Virus record (IMG/VR): IMGVR_UViG_3300047678_000276
Location: 1-64,000 of that record
DNA from: a virus
DNA length: 64,000 nucleotides
Direction: 5' to 3' (one strand)
Position numbers and translations under genes: made by a program. The notes below the pieces were generated by a model that saw only the letters and a list, made by a program, of their open reading frames with translations, ran no database searches and was not told the origin of the DNA. How positions within the stretch are numbered: position 1 is the stretch's first letter; each line of letters begins with the position of its first letter. Shown piece by piece: positions 22,645-29,972 of this stretch.

Positions 22645-22914
22645 TTAAAAATCTATTAATTTTTTATCTAATAATTTACTACCACTATTTAAAAGAGAGG
22701 CTAAATTATTAATTAATAACCCCATGTGTTTTACACCTCCAAATCCTTTTAATTCAGCTGCGCTAAAACTACTTAAAAAATACCCTAACTGTGAAATATC
22801 TGTCGTTAATGCCTCACGTAAAGTGTTGCTTTCTTCGTAATTTGAAAGGAAATCATTTATTTTGCTTTTACAACTCAAGCCTAAATTTTGTAATCTTTGT
22901 TCTTGTTCTTTCAT
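22645..22914 (-). CDS. Hypothetical protein, 89 aa
   Basis: Helical MKEQEQRLQNLGLSCKSKINDFLSNYEES, then QLGYFLSSFSAAELKGFGGVKHMGLLINNLASLLNSGSK. Gly/Leu-rich end, no transmembrane prediction. It lies between ligase and methyltransferase genes. Class A promoter at 22930-22967. Confidence 0.75.
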   Translation of the reverse strand: MKEQEQRLQNLGLSCKSKINDFLSNYEESNTLREALTTDISQLGYFLSSFSAAELKGFGGVKHMGLLINNLASLLNSGSKLLDKKLIDF

Positions 22915-22974
22915 ATTGTTTGTTTTTATATAAGGATAGATAGAAATTCAGGGAGAACTTAAAAACTTTTAAAT

Positions 22975-23841
22975 TTATTTTAACCCCTGAAAAAGAAATG
23001 CTATTGTATCTACATTCCAACCATTGCCAAGAGCTTTATATCTTGCCCCGTCGCTTACCATTGCTGTATGTCCTTCAGGAACGCCTTGAAGTCTTTCGTA
23101 TTCAGTTGGAGTTAATTTTCTAACTCTACCATCCTGGATAACTTTCTTTTGTTGATTACCTCCACAAACTGCTGTTAAGGTTTGGCATTTATGTTTTGTT
23201 GAATTAACACGCTTTAAAATATCATGTCCATTGATTGCAAGTGTGGCGCAAACAACTTTATCATCGCCGTGGAATACAAATGGCTCTTTATAGAAATACT
23301 TCTCCGCCACAGTTGGCTCTAATATATCTCCAAGAACCAAGGAGTTTTTTTCTGTTGGTAATTCTAACAATGGAATGTTGGTCCAGTATAATCTAGGACG
23401 ACTTTGTGCCGAAAAGATCTCAGAATTGATTTGTATAGGCTCCACGCCGAGAATATCTGTGATAACTTGTTCCCATTGTTTTTTCATTACAACATTCTCC
23501 AAGAAGAAATACTTTGGCTTCAGTTCTTTTAATAATCGAACATATTCGAAAAATAATTTTGATTTCCCGTCAAACCCAGTATTAGATGAGATGGCAGGTG
23601 AAAAGCTTTGGCAAGGTGAACCGCCGATTAATAGATCAATCTGAGGGAGTCCTTGAGCTGTAACCTTGGTAACATCTCCTAATTGAACTGTTCCAGGAAA
23701 GGTGTTTTGTGTAACTTTAATAGAAGCTTTCTCGATCTCAGAAGCGAAATATTGCTTCACTTGGATTCCTAATCTCTGTAGAGCCAATTGGCCACAGCTA
23801 ATGCCATCGAATAATGATAATACGTTTATTGGTTCTTTCAT
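22975..23841 (-). CDS. DNA (cytosine-5) methyltransferase, Dcm-like
   Basis: 288 residues with all main C5-methylase motifs in order: LFDGISCGQ (I, 10-18), SPCQ with catalytic Cys77 (IV), ENV 115-117 (VI), QSRPR 146-150 (VIII), the RKLTPTEYERLQGVP target-recognition end (IX) and GNGWNVDTIAFLF (X). Transfers a methyl group from S-adenosylmethionine to cytosine. In a phage it probably shields DNA from host restriction. No cognate nuclease gene is nearby. Class A promoter at 23843-23878 lies directly before the ATG. Confidence 0.95.
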   Translation of the reverse strand: MKEPINVLSLFDGISCGQLALQRLGIQVKQYFASEIEKASIKVTQNTFPGTVQLGDVTKVTAQGLPQIDLLIGGSPCQSFSPAISSNTGFDGKSKLFFEYVRLLKELKPKYFFLENVVMKKQWEQVITDILGVEPIQINSEIFSAQSRPRLYWTNIPLLELPTEKNSLVLGDILEPTVAEKYFYKEPFVFHGDDKVVCATLAINGHDILKRVNSTKHKCQTLTAVCGGNQQKKVIQDGRVRKLTPTEYERLQGVPEGHTAMVSDGARYKALGNGWNVDTIAFLFQGLK

Positions 23842-23859
23842 ATTGGAATAGAAAGAAGC

Positions 23860-24279
23860 TTAGTTAGAACTTAAAAGTAATTTTATTCTAGCTCTTTCTT
23901 CTTCTTCTATTCTTTGTGCTTCTATTCTTTTATTTGAAGCTCTGATGTACCAAATCCAACGAGAGATATTATTTTTAAAATCTACTGGTCTGGCAACTGT
24001 TTTCTCAATCTTTAACTCAGGAATATACTCATCATTTGGATTGAATAATTTATAACGTGTGTACCCTTTATTGTCTTTGTATTTTATCAGTTTCTTACCA
24101 ACAATTAATTCAATAGCTTTATGTTTGAAAGTTTTGTTTTGGTCTAAACTTTCATTATAAAGATTTCTAATTAAATTCTTATCTCCTTCAGAGATAAATA
24201 CAAGGTCATCATTTTTCTTTGAAGCCATTACTCTTCCGAGTAAATCTTCATTAATTCTGAATTTATTAAATATTGGCAT
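23860..24279 (-). CDS. Hypothetical protein, 139 aa
   Basis: Charged and helical: LGRVMASKKNDDLVFISEGDKNLIRNLYNESLDQN, a basic middle, and IEEEERARIKLLL at the end. Class B promoter at 24288-24317, so likely in the sigma-factor regulon. Confidence 0.78.
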   Translation of the reverse strand: MPIFNKFRINEDLLGRVMASKKNDDLVFISEGDKNLIRNLYNESLDQNKTFKHKAIELIVGKKLIKYKDNKGYTRYKLFNPNDEYIPELKIEKTVARPVDFKNNISRWIWYIRASNKRIEAQRIEEEERARIKLLLSSN

Positions 24280-24287
24280 GGTATATT

Positions 24288-24317
24288 ATTATACGTTAAA
24301 ATTAATAAATTGTTACA
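24288..24317 (-). promoter_or_regulatory. Class B promoter
   Basis: Minus strand TGTAAC, 16 bp, CGTATAATAA. Confidence 0.72.
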
Positions 24318-24331
24318 TTAATGCAAAATTT

Positions 24332-24571
24332 TTAGTTCTTGCATATCAACTGCAAATACATATCTCTTGCATCCTCAATGAATTGTTCAAAAGAAATATT
24401 TTCAATATACTCTTGGTCAATTCCGTTTTTTTGGTCATAGGTCTTAACAATTAAACCAATATCATCTCTACGAATGGTAATGTTTTGTTCTGTCTTAGAT
24501 AGAACAGCATACAATCCAAATCCGATTAAAGGATATACGAATGTGTTTTTTGAGGCTTTGGTTGCTAACAT
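24332..24571 (-). CDS. Hypothetical protein, 79 aa
   Basis: Starts with a short hydrophobic stretch (FVYPLIGFGLYAVL) that may be a membrane anchor, then ITIRRDDIGLIVKTYDQKNG. Class A promoter at 24586-24622, back-to-back with the plus-strand host-type promoter of the tRNA island. Confidence 0.72.
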   Translation of the reverse strand: MLATKASKNTFVYPLIGFGLYAVLSKTEQNITIRRDDIGLIVKTYDQKNGIDQEYIENISFEQFIEDARDMYLQLICKN

Positions 24572-24626
24572 AGTTCTTGATTTATAAGAGGATAGAAATA
24601 TATTTTAAACAAACTTAAAAATTTAT

Positions 24627-24657
24627 TTTGTTTTTGTTGTAACTTTTATTATCTTTG
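24627..24657 (+). promoter_or_regulatory. Class C host sigma-A-type promoter of the RNA island
   Basis: TTTG, 19 bp, TATCTTTG, a perfect Bacteroidota match. It is the only promoter of this type found on the plus strand and drives tRNA-Met and downstream RNAs. Confidence 0.75.
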
Positions 24658-24706
24658 TACGTATAAATTGATAAGAAACAAAAATTTTAACTATTTAAAG
24701 ATATAT

Positions 24707-24779
24707 TGCGGGTTGGAGAAGGGGTTATCTCGAATGGCTCATAACCATTAGGTCGGTGGTTCGAATCCATCACCCGCTA
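24707..24779 (+). tRNA. tRNA-Met(CAT)
   Basis: Acceptor TGCGGGT/ACCCGCT (first pair T-T mismatched), D-stem GAGA/TCTC, anticodon stem AATGG-CTCATAA-CCATT with CAT, T-arm GGTGG-TTCGAAT-CCATC. An unpaired 1-72 end is an initiator trait, but the anticodon stem lacks the three G-C pairs, so elongator Met is likelier. No encoded CCA. Confidence 0.88.
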
Positions 24780-24781
24780 CT

Positions 24782-24960
24782 AAAAGCCTGAAAGGGCGGA
24801 CACCTAAAACTACCCAATTAAAGCTAGGATATACAAACGGGGACACTAGTACAAGTTTAGGTTAAAGAAATTAAAAGAAATGAACAGAATAATTAACATA
24901 TTAAATGAACGTGAGGAAAGCCAGATGACTGACCTCACTTCGACTATATGTTAATTTAAA
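24782..24960 (+). ncRNA. Candidate structured RNA between tRNAs
   Basis: No ORF. Three nested structures are visible: GCC-tgaaa-GGGC; ACCTAAA pairing with TTTAGGT across about 55 bases; and an 11-bp perfect stem AATTAACATAT/ATATGTTAATT (about 24892-24956) enclosing a GTGAGG/CCTCAC hairpin. It shares a transcript with tRNA-Met and ends in the terminator at 24979-25013. I recognise no known RNA family. Confidence 0.6.
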
Positions 24961-24978
24961 AATATAACTTATCAAGTC

Positions 24979-25013
24979 AAAAGGGTGGTCGCTAAGCGTC
25001 TGCCCTTTTTTTA
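24979..25013 (+). terminator. Rho-independent terminator
   Basis: AAGGGTGGTCGC-TAA-GCGTCTGCCCTT followed by a run of T. It lies between the structured RNA and the two Glu tRNAs, which must come from read-through or an unseen promoter. Confidence 0.75.
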
Positions 25014-25017
25014 TTAT

Positions 25018-25090
25018 GCTCCATTCGTCTAGAGGCCCAGGACGATGCACTTTCACTGCATAAACACGGATTCGAATTCCGTATGGAGTA
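25018..25090 (+). tRNA. tRNA-Glu(TTC)
   Basis: Acceptor GCTCCAT/ATGGAGT, D-arm GTC/GAC, anticodon stem ATGCA-CTTTCAC-TGCAT with TTC, T-arm ACGGA-TTCGAAT-TCCGT. Close to the usual bacterial tRNA-Glu pattern. No encoded CCA. Confidence 0.92.
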
Positions 25091-25099
25091 CAAATTTAT

Positions 25100-25185
25100 C
25101 GTCCGTTAGACTAGCGGTTATGGTCGCTGTGCTTTCACCACAGTGTTTCGAAAGGAGCTCATGGGTTCGAATCCCATACGGACGA
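25100..25185 (+). tRNA. tRNA with TTC anticodon and an extra-long variable arm
   Basis: Acceptor CGTCCGT/ACGGACG, D-arm GAC/GTC, anticodon stem CTGTG-CTTTCAC-CACAG with anticodon TTC (Glu), T-arm ATGGG-TTCGAAT-CCCAT. The variable region is 17 bases and can form GTTTC-GAAA-GGAGC, a class II-like arm normally seen only in Leu, Ser and Tyr tRNAs. Anticodon predicts Glu, architecture does not. Confidence 0.8.
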
Positions 25186-25199
25186 CAATTTTAACATAT

Positions 25200-25382
25200 T
25201 TATTTGTATGAGTAAAAATTGCGCAAAATGTAACTTGCACTCAACATACGTCCGTGTACATTTGTTGGAATGTGTGTAGGACTGTCCTCAACAAGTGTTT
25301 TGCTTAGTGCTTTATTTTCTTTTGAGTAAGCACCTTTGCCGTCCAAGTATGTTTTGTCAAGTGGGGTTGATTTTCTTTTCAT
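25200..25382 (-). CDS. Hypothetical basic protein, 60 aa
   Basis: MKRKSTPLDKTYLDGKGAYSKENKALSKTLVEDSPTHIPTNVH, basic and unstructured. The class A promoter at 25383-25419 directly precedes the ATG, which supports it as a real gene. It is convergent with the tRNA transcript. Confidence 0.65.
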   Translation of the reverse strand: MKRKSTPLDKTYLDGKGAYSKENKALSKTLVEDSPTHIPTNVHGRMLSASYILRNFYSYK

Positions 25383-25417
25383 ATTAATATAGAATTAAAA
25401 CAGGGAGAACTTAAAAA

Positions 25418-25672
25418 TTAAAGACCGATTCTACAATCTTTTTCAATGCTCTCCTCAAAATTTCCATTGATAATAGCCTGGTCCAATATCTTATCTTCAA
25501 ACTTATTCCAATCACTTGGTTCATTTGTAAATTGAGCATTGGCAAACAAATCATTCAACTCATCAGTATTAACGTCTTCGTTGCTACCGTCATAAAATCC
25601 CAAGATTTCACATAACTCATCTAAAGTGTAATGTTTCTTTAGAATTTCTTTTTTCTCTTTGTTTGATTGCAT
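25418..25672 (-). CDS. Acidic hypothetical protein, 84 aa
   Basis: MQSNKEKKEILKKHYTLDELCEILGFYDGSNEDVNTDELNDLF, helical and acidic. Class A promoter at 25675-25707, whose -35 box contains the stop codon of the next upstream gene. Confidence 0.75.
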   Translation of the reverse strand: MQSNKEKKEILKKHYTLDELCEILGFYDGSNEDVNTDELNDLFANAQFTNEPSDWNKFEDKILDQAIINGNFEESIEKDCRIGL

Positions 25673-25701
25673 ATTGATATAGATATTAATTCAGGGAGAA
25701 C

Positions 25702-25943
25702 TTAAATAAATTCCTTATATTCTTTTAGGCGAGTTTCTAAATGTTTTAAACTGTTTGTTGAATTGGTGATGAATTCATCAGCTTTATGGCTTGTAGAACC
25801 ATTATAAAAAGTCTCCTTAAAAAGGACATATTTATAATACGTGCTTTTATAGCCTGGAGTGTTGCTAAATGAACCCTCTCTTTTTCGATCATCCTTTCTA
25901 CTGAAGGTATGATAATTGTTCTCATTTCGTCTTTAAATTCCAT
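25702..25943 (-). pseudogene. Frameshifted small gene
   Basis: After the class A promoter (25953-25990) the ATG gives MEFK. Only the -1 frame then reads as a protein (NYHTFSRKDDRKREGSF, then STYYKYVLFKETFYNG and LKHLETRLKEYKEFI) down to TAA at 25702-25704. The zero frame runs on as an unconvincing 65-residue peptide. One extra A after the TTTAAA codons would join the start to this frame. Small hydrophilic phage protein, function unknown. Confidence 0.6.
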
Positions 25944-25967
25944 GATTGTTTTTATATATGAATAGAA

Positions 25968-25998
25968 ATAAAAAAGGAGAAACTTAAAAATTTCTCCT
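25968..25998 (-). terminator. Terminator hairpin containing the next promoter's -35 box
   Basis: GGAGAAA and TTTCTCC pair around CTTAAAAA. On the minus strand the loop is the class A -35 box and the following T-run is its spacer. Confidence 0.7.
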
Positions 25999-26006
25999 CA
26001 ATTTTT

Positions 26007-26462
26007 TTACCAAGATGCTCGATAATAATAGTCGCCTTCTTCTTTTAAGAGTTCCTCAAGTAATACAATAGTTTCTTTCACATCCTGAAAGTAATACTCA
26101 TCATAATCAGTTCCGCCAAAAAAGAACCCGCTTGCAGTTGGCAATACTTTCTTTGCAGTTTTTGCATCTGCAGCAGCAATAGTTTTCAAAGCATCAAGCA
26201 ACTCTTTAAGTTTTTCTTCACTTACATAAGTTTCCTGACATTCATCTCTGCCTCCTTGACAATTTTGAACGAACCAATTATGAAGTGCATTGAATTTTCT
26301 CCAATAACCAACTTGTTCAGTTATTTCTGAAATTCGTTCAGGTTTAATATCCTTGCGAACCTTACCACCCTTCTTAACAGTGATTTGATGTTTTTCTTCT
26401 TTAGACATATGGTTCCAATTCTTCACATAAGTCTTTTTGTGCAAATACATATCTAATCCCAT
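26007..26462 (-). CDS. Conserved phage protein, 151 aa
   Basis: MGLDMYLHKKTYVKNWNHMSKEEKH, KPERISEITEQVGYWRKFNALHNWFVQNCQGG and GFFFGGTDYDEYYFQDVKETIVLLEELL match a family common across phages (often described only as phage protein). Several aromatic clusters and a His-rich first third. Function unknown. Class A promoter at 26488-26524. Confidence 0.88.
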   Translation of the reverse strand: MGLDMYLHKKTYVKNWNHMSKEEKHQITVKKGGKVRKDIKPERISEITEQVGYWRKFNALHNWFVQNCQGGRDECQETYVSEEKLKELLDALKTIAAADAKTAKKVLPTASGFFFGGTDYDEYYFQDVKETIVLLEELLKEEGDYYYRASW

Positions 26463-26522
26463 GATTTCTTTTTTTTAATTGTTTATATGTTTATAGAATA
26501 ATTTATAGGGAGAACTTAAAAA

Positions 26523-26744
26523 TTAAATTTCTCTGAAACGACAACAATCTTGTAGGTCTGCCAAAGGTATTCTGCCATATGAAGCAGAGCTATAATAACC
26601 TTGACCTTCATATCTCTTTGCCCATTCTTTAAAAGACGCAAGGGCTGTAGCCATGTTCTTATATGAGCTTTTATCAAACTCGATTGTAAACCCATCAGGG
26701 GAGATTACTTCAACTCGTTTTTCTTTTATTTTTGTCTTTGCCAT
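26523..26744 (-). CDS. Hypothetical protein, 73 aa
   Basis: Start MAKTKIKEKRVEVISPDGFTIEFDKSSY is preferred, with the usual AACAAACAATT leader. A 19-residue N-terminal extension is possible but would begin within about 12 bases of the -10 box. Contains SFKEWAKRYEGQGYYSS. Class A promoter at 26800-26836. Confidence 0.75.
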   Translation of the reverse strand: MAKTKIKEKRVEVISPDGFTIEFDKSSYKNMATALASFKEWAKRYEGQGYYSSASYGRIPLADLQDCCRFREI

Positions 26745-26814
26745 AATTGTTTGTTTAAATAATAATTGATTTGTTGTTGTTGCTATTAAGACTTTTTTCA
26801 TATAAAGATAGAAA

Positions 26815-26845
26815 CAAAAAAGGAGAAACTTAAAAATCTCTCCTT
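26815..26845 (-). terminator. Terminator hairpin containing the next promoter's -35 box
   Basis: AAGGAGA and TCTCCTT pair with AACTTAAAAATC between them. The minus-strand T-run leads into TTTCTATC, the class A -10 box. Confidence 0.7.
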
Positions 26846-26851
26846 TTAATT

Positions 26852-27403
26852 TTATTTATCTGCTTTTTCTGCAAATGCCATAAATTCTTTTATTGTTGGC
26901 AATTTGTCTAGTGAGAACTTTTTGATAAGTCTTGGAGGAAAATATTCCCCTTTTTTGCTATCCTTATTGTATTTGGCAAAGCGATTATTTTTTGCCACAG
27001 GATGTACATTAAATCCTTTATACACCTCAAAAGTTTTCTTGTCAAGGTCAATAACATATGCCCACTCACACATTAATCCATCACCCACGAATTCTTCGTT
27101 ATTGACAAGCCCAAGCACTTTCTTTTTGTAAACCATTTCCAGTATTTGCGCACCTGCATCTCTGCTTAGGTATGGATAATTTTCTGTCCAATTTGGATCA
27201 GCATTTACTTTTTCCACTTCTTTGTCTGTAAGCCAACGAAGTCCTCTAATTTTCTCTGTGAATTTTTTTAAATTAAAACCTTTTGACCTTAAGAATTTCA
27301 ATGCTGTTAAACCTTGTCCTCTTGGATACCCATCCCATTGTCCATATTGTGCAATTTTTGTTTCTGCACTTTCAATAACCATTGTTACATTTCTTGTTCC
27401 CAT
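26852..27403 (-). CDS. Conserved phage protein, 183 aa
   Basis: MGTRNVTMVIESAETKIAQYGQWDGYPRGQGLTALKFLRS is the start of a family found in many phage groups. Also YPYLSRDAGAQILEMVY and MCEWAYVIDLDKKTFEVYKGF. The 37761-38177 protein starts similarly (MATRSTISI..IYCHWDGYPSNNG), so the two may be distant paralogs. Class A promoter at 27423-27460. Confidence 0.88.
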   Translation of the reverse strand: MGTRNVTMVIESAETKIAQYGQWDGYPRGQGLTALKFLRSKGFNLKKFTEKIRGLRWLTDKEVEKVNADPNWTENYPYLSRDAGAQILEMVYKKKVLGLVNNEEFVGDGLMCEWAYVIDLDKKTFEVYKGFNVHPVAKNNRFAKYNKDSKKGEYFPPRLIKKFSLDKLPTIKEFMAFAEKADK

Positions 27404-27461
27404 TTTTCTAGTTTTTGTTTGTTATATGAATAGAATGATTTATCTGTGAAACTTAAAAAGA

Positions 27462-27749
27462 TTATTTAAGTGTTGGTACGTGAACATAAGATACCCAAAA
27501 ATGTTCCAGGTTAATTTGTTGTTCGTTGCAGTCCTCCATAAAATTATTCATTTCATATACAAGTATTTCTAAGTCATCGAACGCATCACCATTACCTTCA
27601 TCTCTGCCAACACCATTGCTCTCAACAATTTTCTTTACATCAGCAATAGAAGGCAGTCTTTCTCCTTGAATTAAATTTGCAACCTTTCTACCATTTGAGT
27701 AGCGGTCTACTGGTATTAATACCACCCTGACTTCATATTGTGTTTTCAT
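27462..27749 (-). CDS. Hypothetical protein, 95 aa
   Basis: MKTQYEVRVVLIPVDRYSNGRKVANLIQGERLPSIADVKK, then an acidic middle and VSYVHVPTLK. No family. Class A promoter at 27752-27784. Confidence 0.78.
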   Translation of the reverse strand: MKTQYEVRVVLIPVDRYSNGRKVANLIQGERLPSIADVKKIVESNGVGRDEGNGDAFDDLEILVYEMNNFMEDCNEQQINLEHFWVSYVHVPTLK

Positions 27750-27778
27750 ATTGTTATAGAATTAAAATTAGGGAGAAC

Positions 27779-28621
27779 TTAAAACTTTAATAAAGGTATC
27801 AAGTGATTGTTGAAAGAATCATCCGAACTATCAATGGTATGGCACATTCTTTTTAATTCCTGACAAGCCTTCAAAATCTTTCCTGAGCCACCAAAAGGGT
27901 CCAGCACCCAATCTCCAATCTTTGTCCCCTGAGCAACCAAAGTCTTAATCATTTCATAAGGCTTTGAAGTAGGATATTCTCTTAAGTCAGGAGTTAATTT
28001 AAAGTCCATTATCCATTGGTCAAGATTTTCAACCTTGCCTGACTTACTAAATACATAAATATGTTCCTCAGGCATCAAATACTTGCCCATATTCATGCGA
28101 TTACCATTGCTCCATAGCTTTGTGTAGCTACCAATCTTATCGCATTGCTTAAGGCTTGTCTTATTGAATTGAGACATATATTTGTCATGTGCCGACTTGC
28201 TTGTCTTTCCTGAGGTGAACATGAATAATAAAGGACTTACATCAGTTTTTAAAAGTCCTTCAAGTTTTTGAACAAATGTTCCAAATTCCTCAGGAGATAT
28301 TGTGTCTCTAGCAAATAAATTTCTATTGCCACCTTTTTGACCTGCAGCTGAATATGGAATATCCAAGAAGATAAAATCAAATAAGTCCCCTTCTGAACTT
28401 ATCCTATCAATAACTTCAAGGGAGTTTCCATGTTCGATTATTGCTTGCTCCGATACATATAAGCCTTTGCCCACACGTTGAATGCCTTTGCCTAGACTGT
28501 CATATACTCTCCCTCGAACAGTGGTTTTTGCGATTTCAGGAAACTTTGTATAGATTTCCTGCATTGTCATTTTATCATTGCTATTATTTAATAGCGCTAA
28601 GATTTTGCTTTTTAAACTCAT
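27779..28621 (-). CDS. DNA N6-adenine or N4-cytosine methyltransferase, beta class
   Basis: 280 residues. N-terminal ~55 residues look like a winged-helix domain (MTMQEIYTKFPEIAKTTVRGRVYDSLGKG). Then the catalytic DIPY at 87-90 (a DPPY variant) precedes the cofactor motif DPFGGSG at 241-247, the order of beta-class methylases. In phages such enzymes usually protect DNA. The Ile in DIPY is unusual and may alter specificity. Class A promoter at 28638-28674. The stop overlaps the -35 box of the next gene. Confidence 0.9.
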   Translation of the reverse strand: MSLKSKILALLNNSNDKMTMQEIYTKFPEIAKTTVRGRVYDSLGKGIQRVGKGLYVSEQAIIEHGNSLEVIDRISSEGDLFDFIFLDIPYSAAGQKGGNRNLFARDTISPEEFGTFVQKLEGLLKTDVSPLLFMFTSGKTSKSAHDKYMSQFNKTSLKQCDKIGSYTKLWSNGNRMNMGKYLMPEEHIYVFSKSGKVENLDQWIMDFKLTPDLREYPTSKPYEMIKTLVAQGTKIGDWVLDPFGGSGKILKACQELKRMCHTIDSSDDSFNNHLIPLLKF

Positions 28622-28644
28622 GGTTTGTTTGTTTGTTATATGAA

Positions 28645-28680
28645 TAGAAACAAAAAAGGGAGAACTTAAAAATTCTCCAT
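28645..28680 (-). terminator. Terminator hairpin containing the next promoter's -35 box
   Basis: GGAGAA and TTCTCC enclose CTTAAAAA, with T-run on the minus strand between it and TTTCTATTCATAT. Confidence 0.65.
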
Positions 28681-28695
28681 TTGTTTTTTAACTTT

Positions 28696-29445
28696 TTATT
28701 TAAGGACCTTCACCTTGGTAGGGAGCGTTCGAATTGCAAACCCTGTATCAAAAGCTTGTTGTTTGCCTTTTGTATTTTTAAACTTCAAACCAACAATAAC
28801 ACCTTCTTTGTCTAAGAAACGCAAGTCCGTTTCGTCTCCATCTATAACCTTAAAGCCTTCAAACTTTTTTGGTGGAGTGTCAAATACCATTGCTACCTTA
28901 ATACCTTTCTTAAGCAACTCAATTGATTTATCATGATTGTATTCTGAACGAGAAAATAAAAGTGAGTAATTTTTTGGCATTGCTTGTTCAAAGCGAAGAT
29001 GATTTTTTGTATAATCATAGAATTGAACATTTGGAAACAACTCAAAGATATTTTTGTTATCCTTAATTTTAAACTTCTCCCAACGAATATCAGAGGTTCC
29101 GTTTAAACGAATTGCCACATTATCATTTTTGTGTCTCTTCTCAATTAAGATTAACTCTCTGTAGATCTGTTCCATAAAAGCCGTTCTGTCTGCAAGAAAA
29201 TATTCTGTCTTATTTAATCTCGCACGTTCCACGCTTGTAAAGCGACCACGTCCTGCTCCAACTAAACACGAAGCAACGCAACCTGCAGATGCATGAGGAC
29301 ATATGTTAATGCCTTTTGAGTTTGCCGTATAAGGAGACATATACATGATATATGTTATCCAACCTTTTTTGAGACCTTTAATTGTTTTTGCGTCTCCATT
29401 GGCATTCAGTAATTTTGTTGGGATGTAGTAATTTGTCTTTTTCAT
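28696..29445 (-). CDS. GP88-domain protein, 249 aa
   Basis: Start MKKTNYYIPTKLL chosen since class A promoter is at 29460-29500. Contains the GP88 motif set: PHASAGCVASCLVGAGRGRF, RLNGTSDIRWEKF, YDYTKNHLRF, VAMVFDTPPKKFEG. Members of this Pfam family occur in phages of varied hosts with unknown function. Conserved Cys-rich stretch may bind metal. A second member is encoded at 61071-62258, on the opposite strand. Confidence 0.88.
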   Translation of the reverse strand: MKKTNYYIPTKLLNANGDAKTIKGLKKGWITYIMYMSPYTANSKGINICPHASAGCVASCLVGAGRGRFTSVERARLNKTEYFLADRTAFMEQIYRELILIEKRHKNDNVAIRLNGTSDIRWEKFKIKDNKNIFELFPNVQFYDYTKNHLRFEQAMPKNYSLLFSRSEYNHDKSIELLKKGIKVAMVFDTPPKKFEGFKVIDGDETDLRFLDKEGVIVGLKFKNTKGKQQAFDTGFAIRTLPTKVKVLK

Positions 29446-29500
29446 GTTTTGTTTTGGTTTATATGAGTATAGAAAGATATACGTATGAAACTTAAAAAGA

Positions 29501-29668
29501 TTACTCTTCAACTTTATTTTCTATCATGTAGATATACATTTCCATATCAGTCATGTGAAAATAGTCTATATCATTTTCATTAAAAAAATGAATTAACTCC
29601 TGTCTGTCAATTTCTCTATTCACTCTTCTAAGAGCTTCTAAGTCAGGTAAAAGTTTGTATATTGCCAT
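29501..29668 (-). CDS. Small hypothetical protein, 55 aa
   Basis: MAIYKLLPDLEALRRVNREIDRQELIHFFNENDI then DMEMYIYMIENKVEE, acidic and helical. Its leader folds into a hairpin (29684-29750), so translation may be controlled by structure. Confidence 0.7.
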   Translation of the reverse strand: MAIYKLLPDLEALRRVNREIDRQELIHFFNENDIDYFHMTDMEMYIYMIENKVEE

Positions 29669-29683
29669 GATTTAAAAAAACAA

Positions 29684-29750
29684 CCAGTTTGAGTGTGGAG
29701 AGCTATATTATCCCTTTCAATTCCCGATATTGGCTGGTTGTCTATTATAT
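29684..29750 (-). ncRNA. Terminator-like leader hairpin, possibly a short RNA
   Basis: ACAACCAG pairs with CTGGTTGT about 45 bases later, followed by a run of T. It starts right behind the class A promoter (29740-29777), so the transcript either ends here as a ~60-base RNA or reads into the 29668 gene. Confidence 0.5.
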
Positions 29751-29784
29751 AGAAACAAACATAGGATAAACTTAAAAATAAAAG

Positions 29785-29824
29785 TTTTTAAGTTTTGATC
29801 AGGAAGTTTCTATATGTTGGCACA
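29785..29824 (+). promoter_or_regulatory. Orphan class A element with GTTGGC extension
   Basis: TTTTTAAGTT then TTTCTATATGTTGGCACA, plus strand, divergent from the class A promoter at 29740-29777. Confidence 0.6.
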
Positions 29825-29849
29825 AAATAAAAAAGGTGCCGAATTATAG

Positions 29850-29886
29850 GAATAAAAAAAGCCCCTGTTTCCAGGAGCTTCCTAAT
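29850..29886 (-). terminator. Rho-independent terminator
   Basis: Minus strand AAGCTCCTG-GAAA-CAGGGGCTTTTTTT. It ends the transcript of the 29973-30257 gene. Confidence 0.75.
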
Positions 29887-29968
29887 GATAGTCTACGCAT
29901 TTGGCACTAGTTGCATAGTGGCAACCCATTTGCGGACAGTATCGACCCGCCGTTAAACCTTACATCGA
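29887..29968 (-). ncRNA. Structured 3' region
   Basis: About 80 non-coding bases with a GTTGC/GCAAC hairpin inside a CGCA/TGCG stem. The 10-mer GGGTTGCCAC also occurs in the candidate RNA at 9583-9661. Possibly a 3' UTR-derived RNA. Confidence 0.35.
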
Positions 29969-29972
29969 CTTA

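Noticed and set aside
24782-24960. RNase P RNA or tmRNA identity for the RNA between tRNAs
   Set aside because: A GAGGAAAG string is present, but the other conserved parts of RNase P or a tmRNA tag reading frame are not seen.
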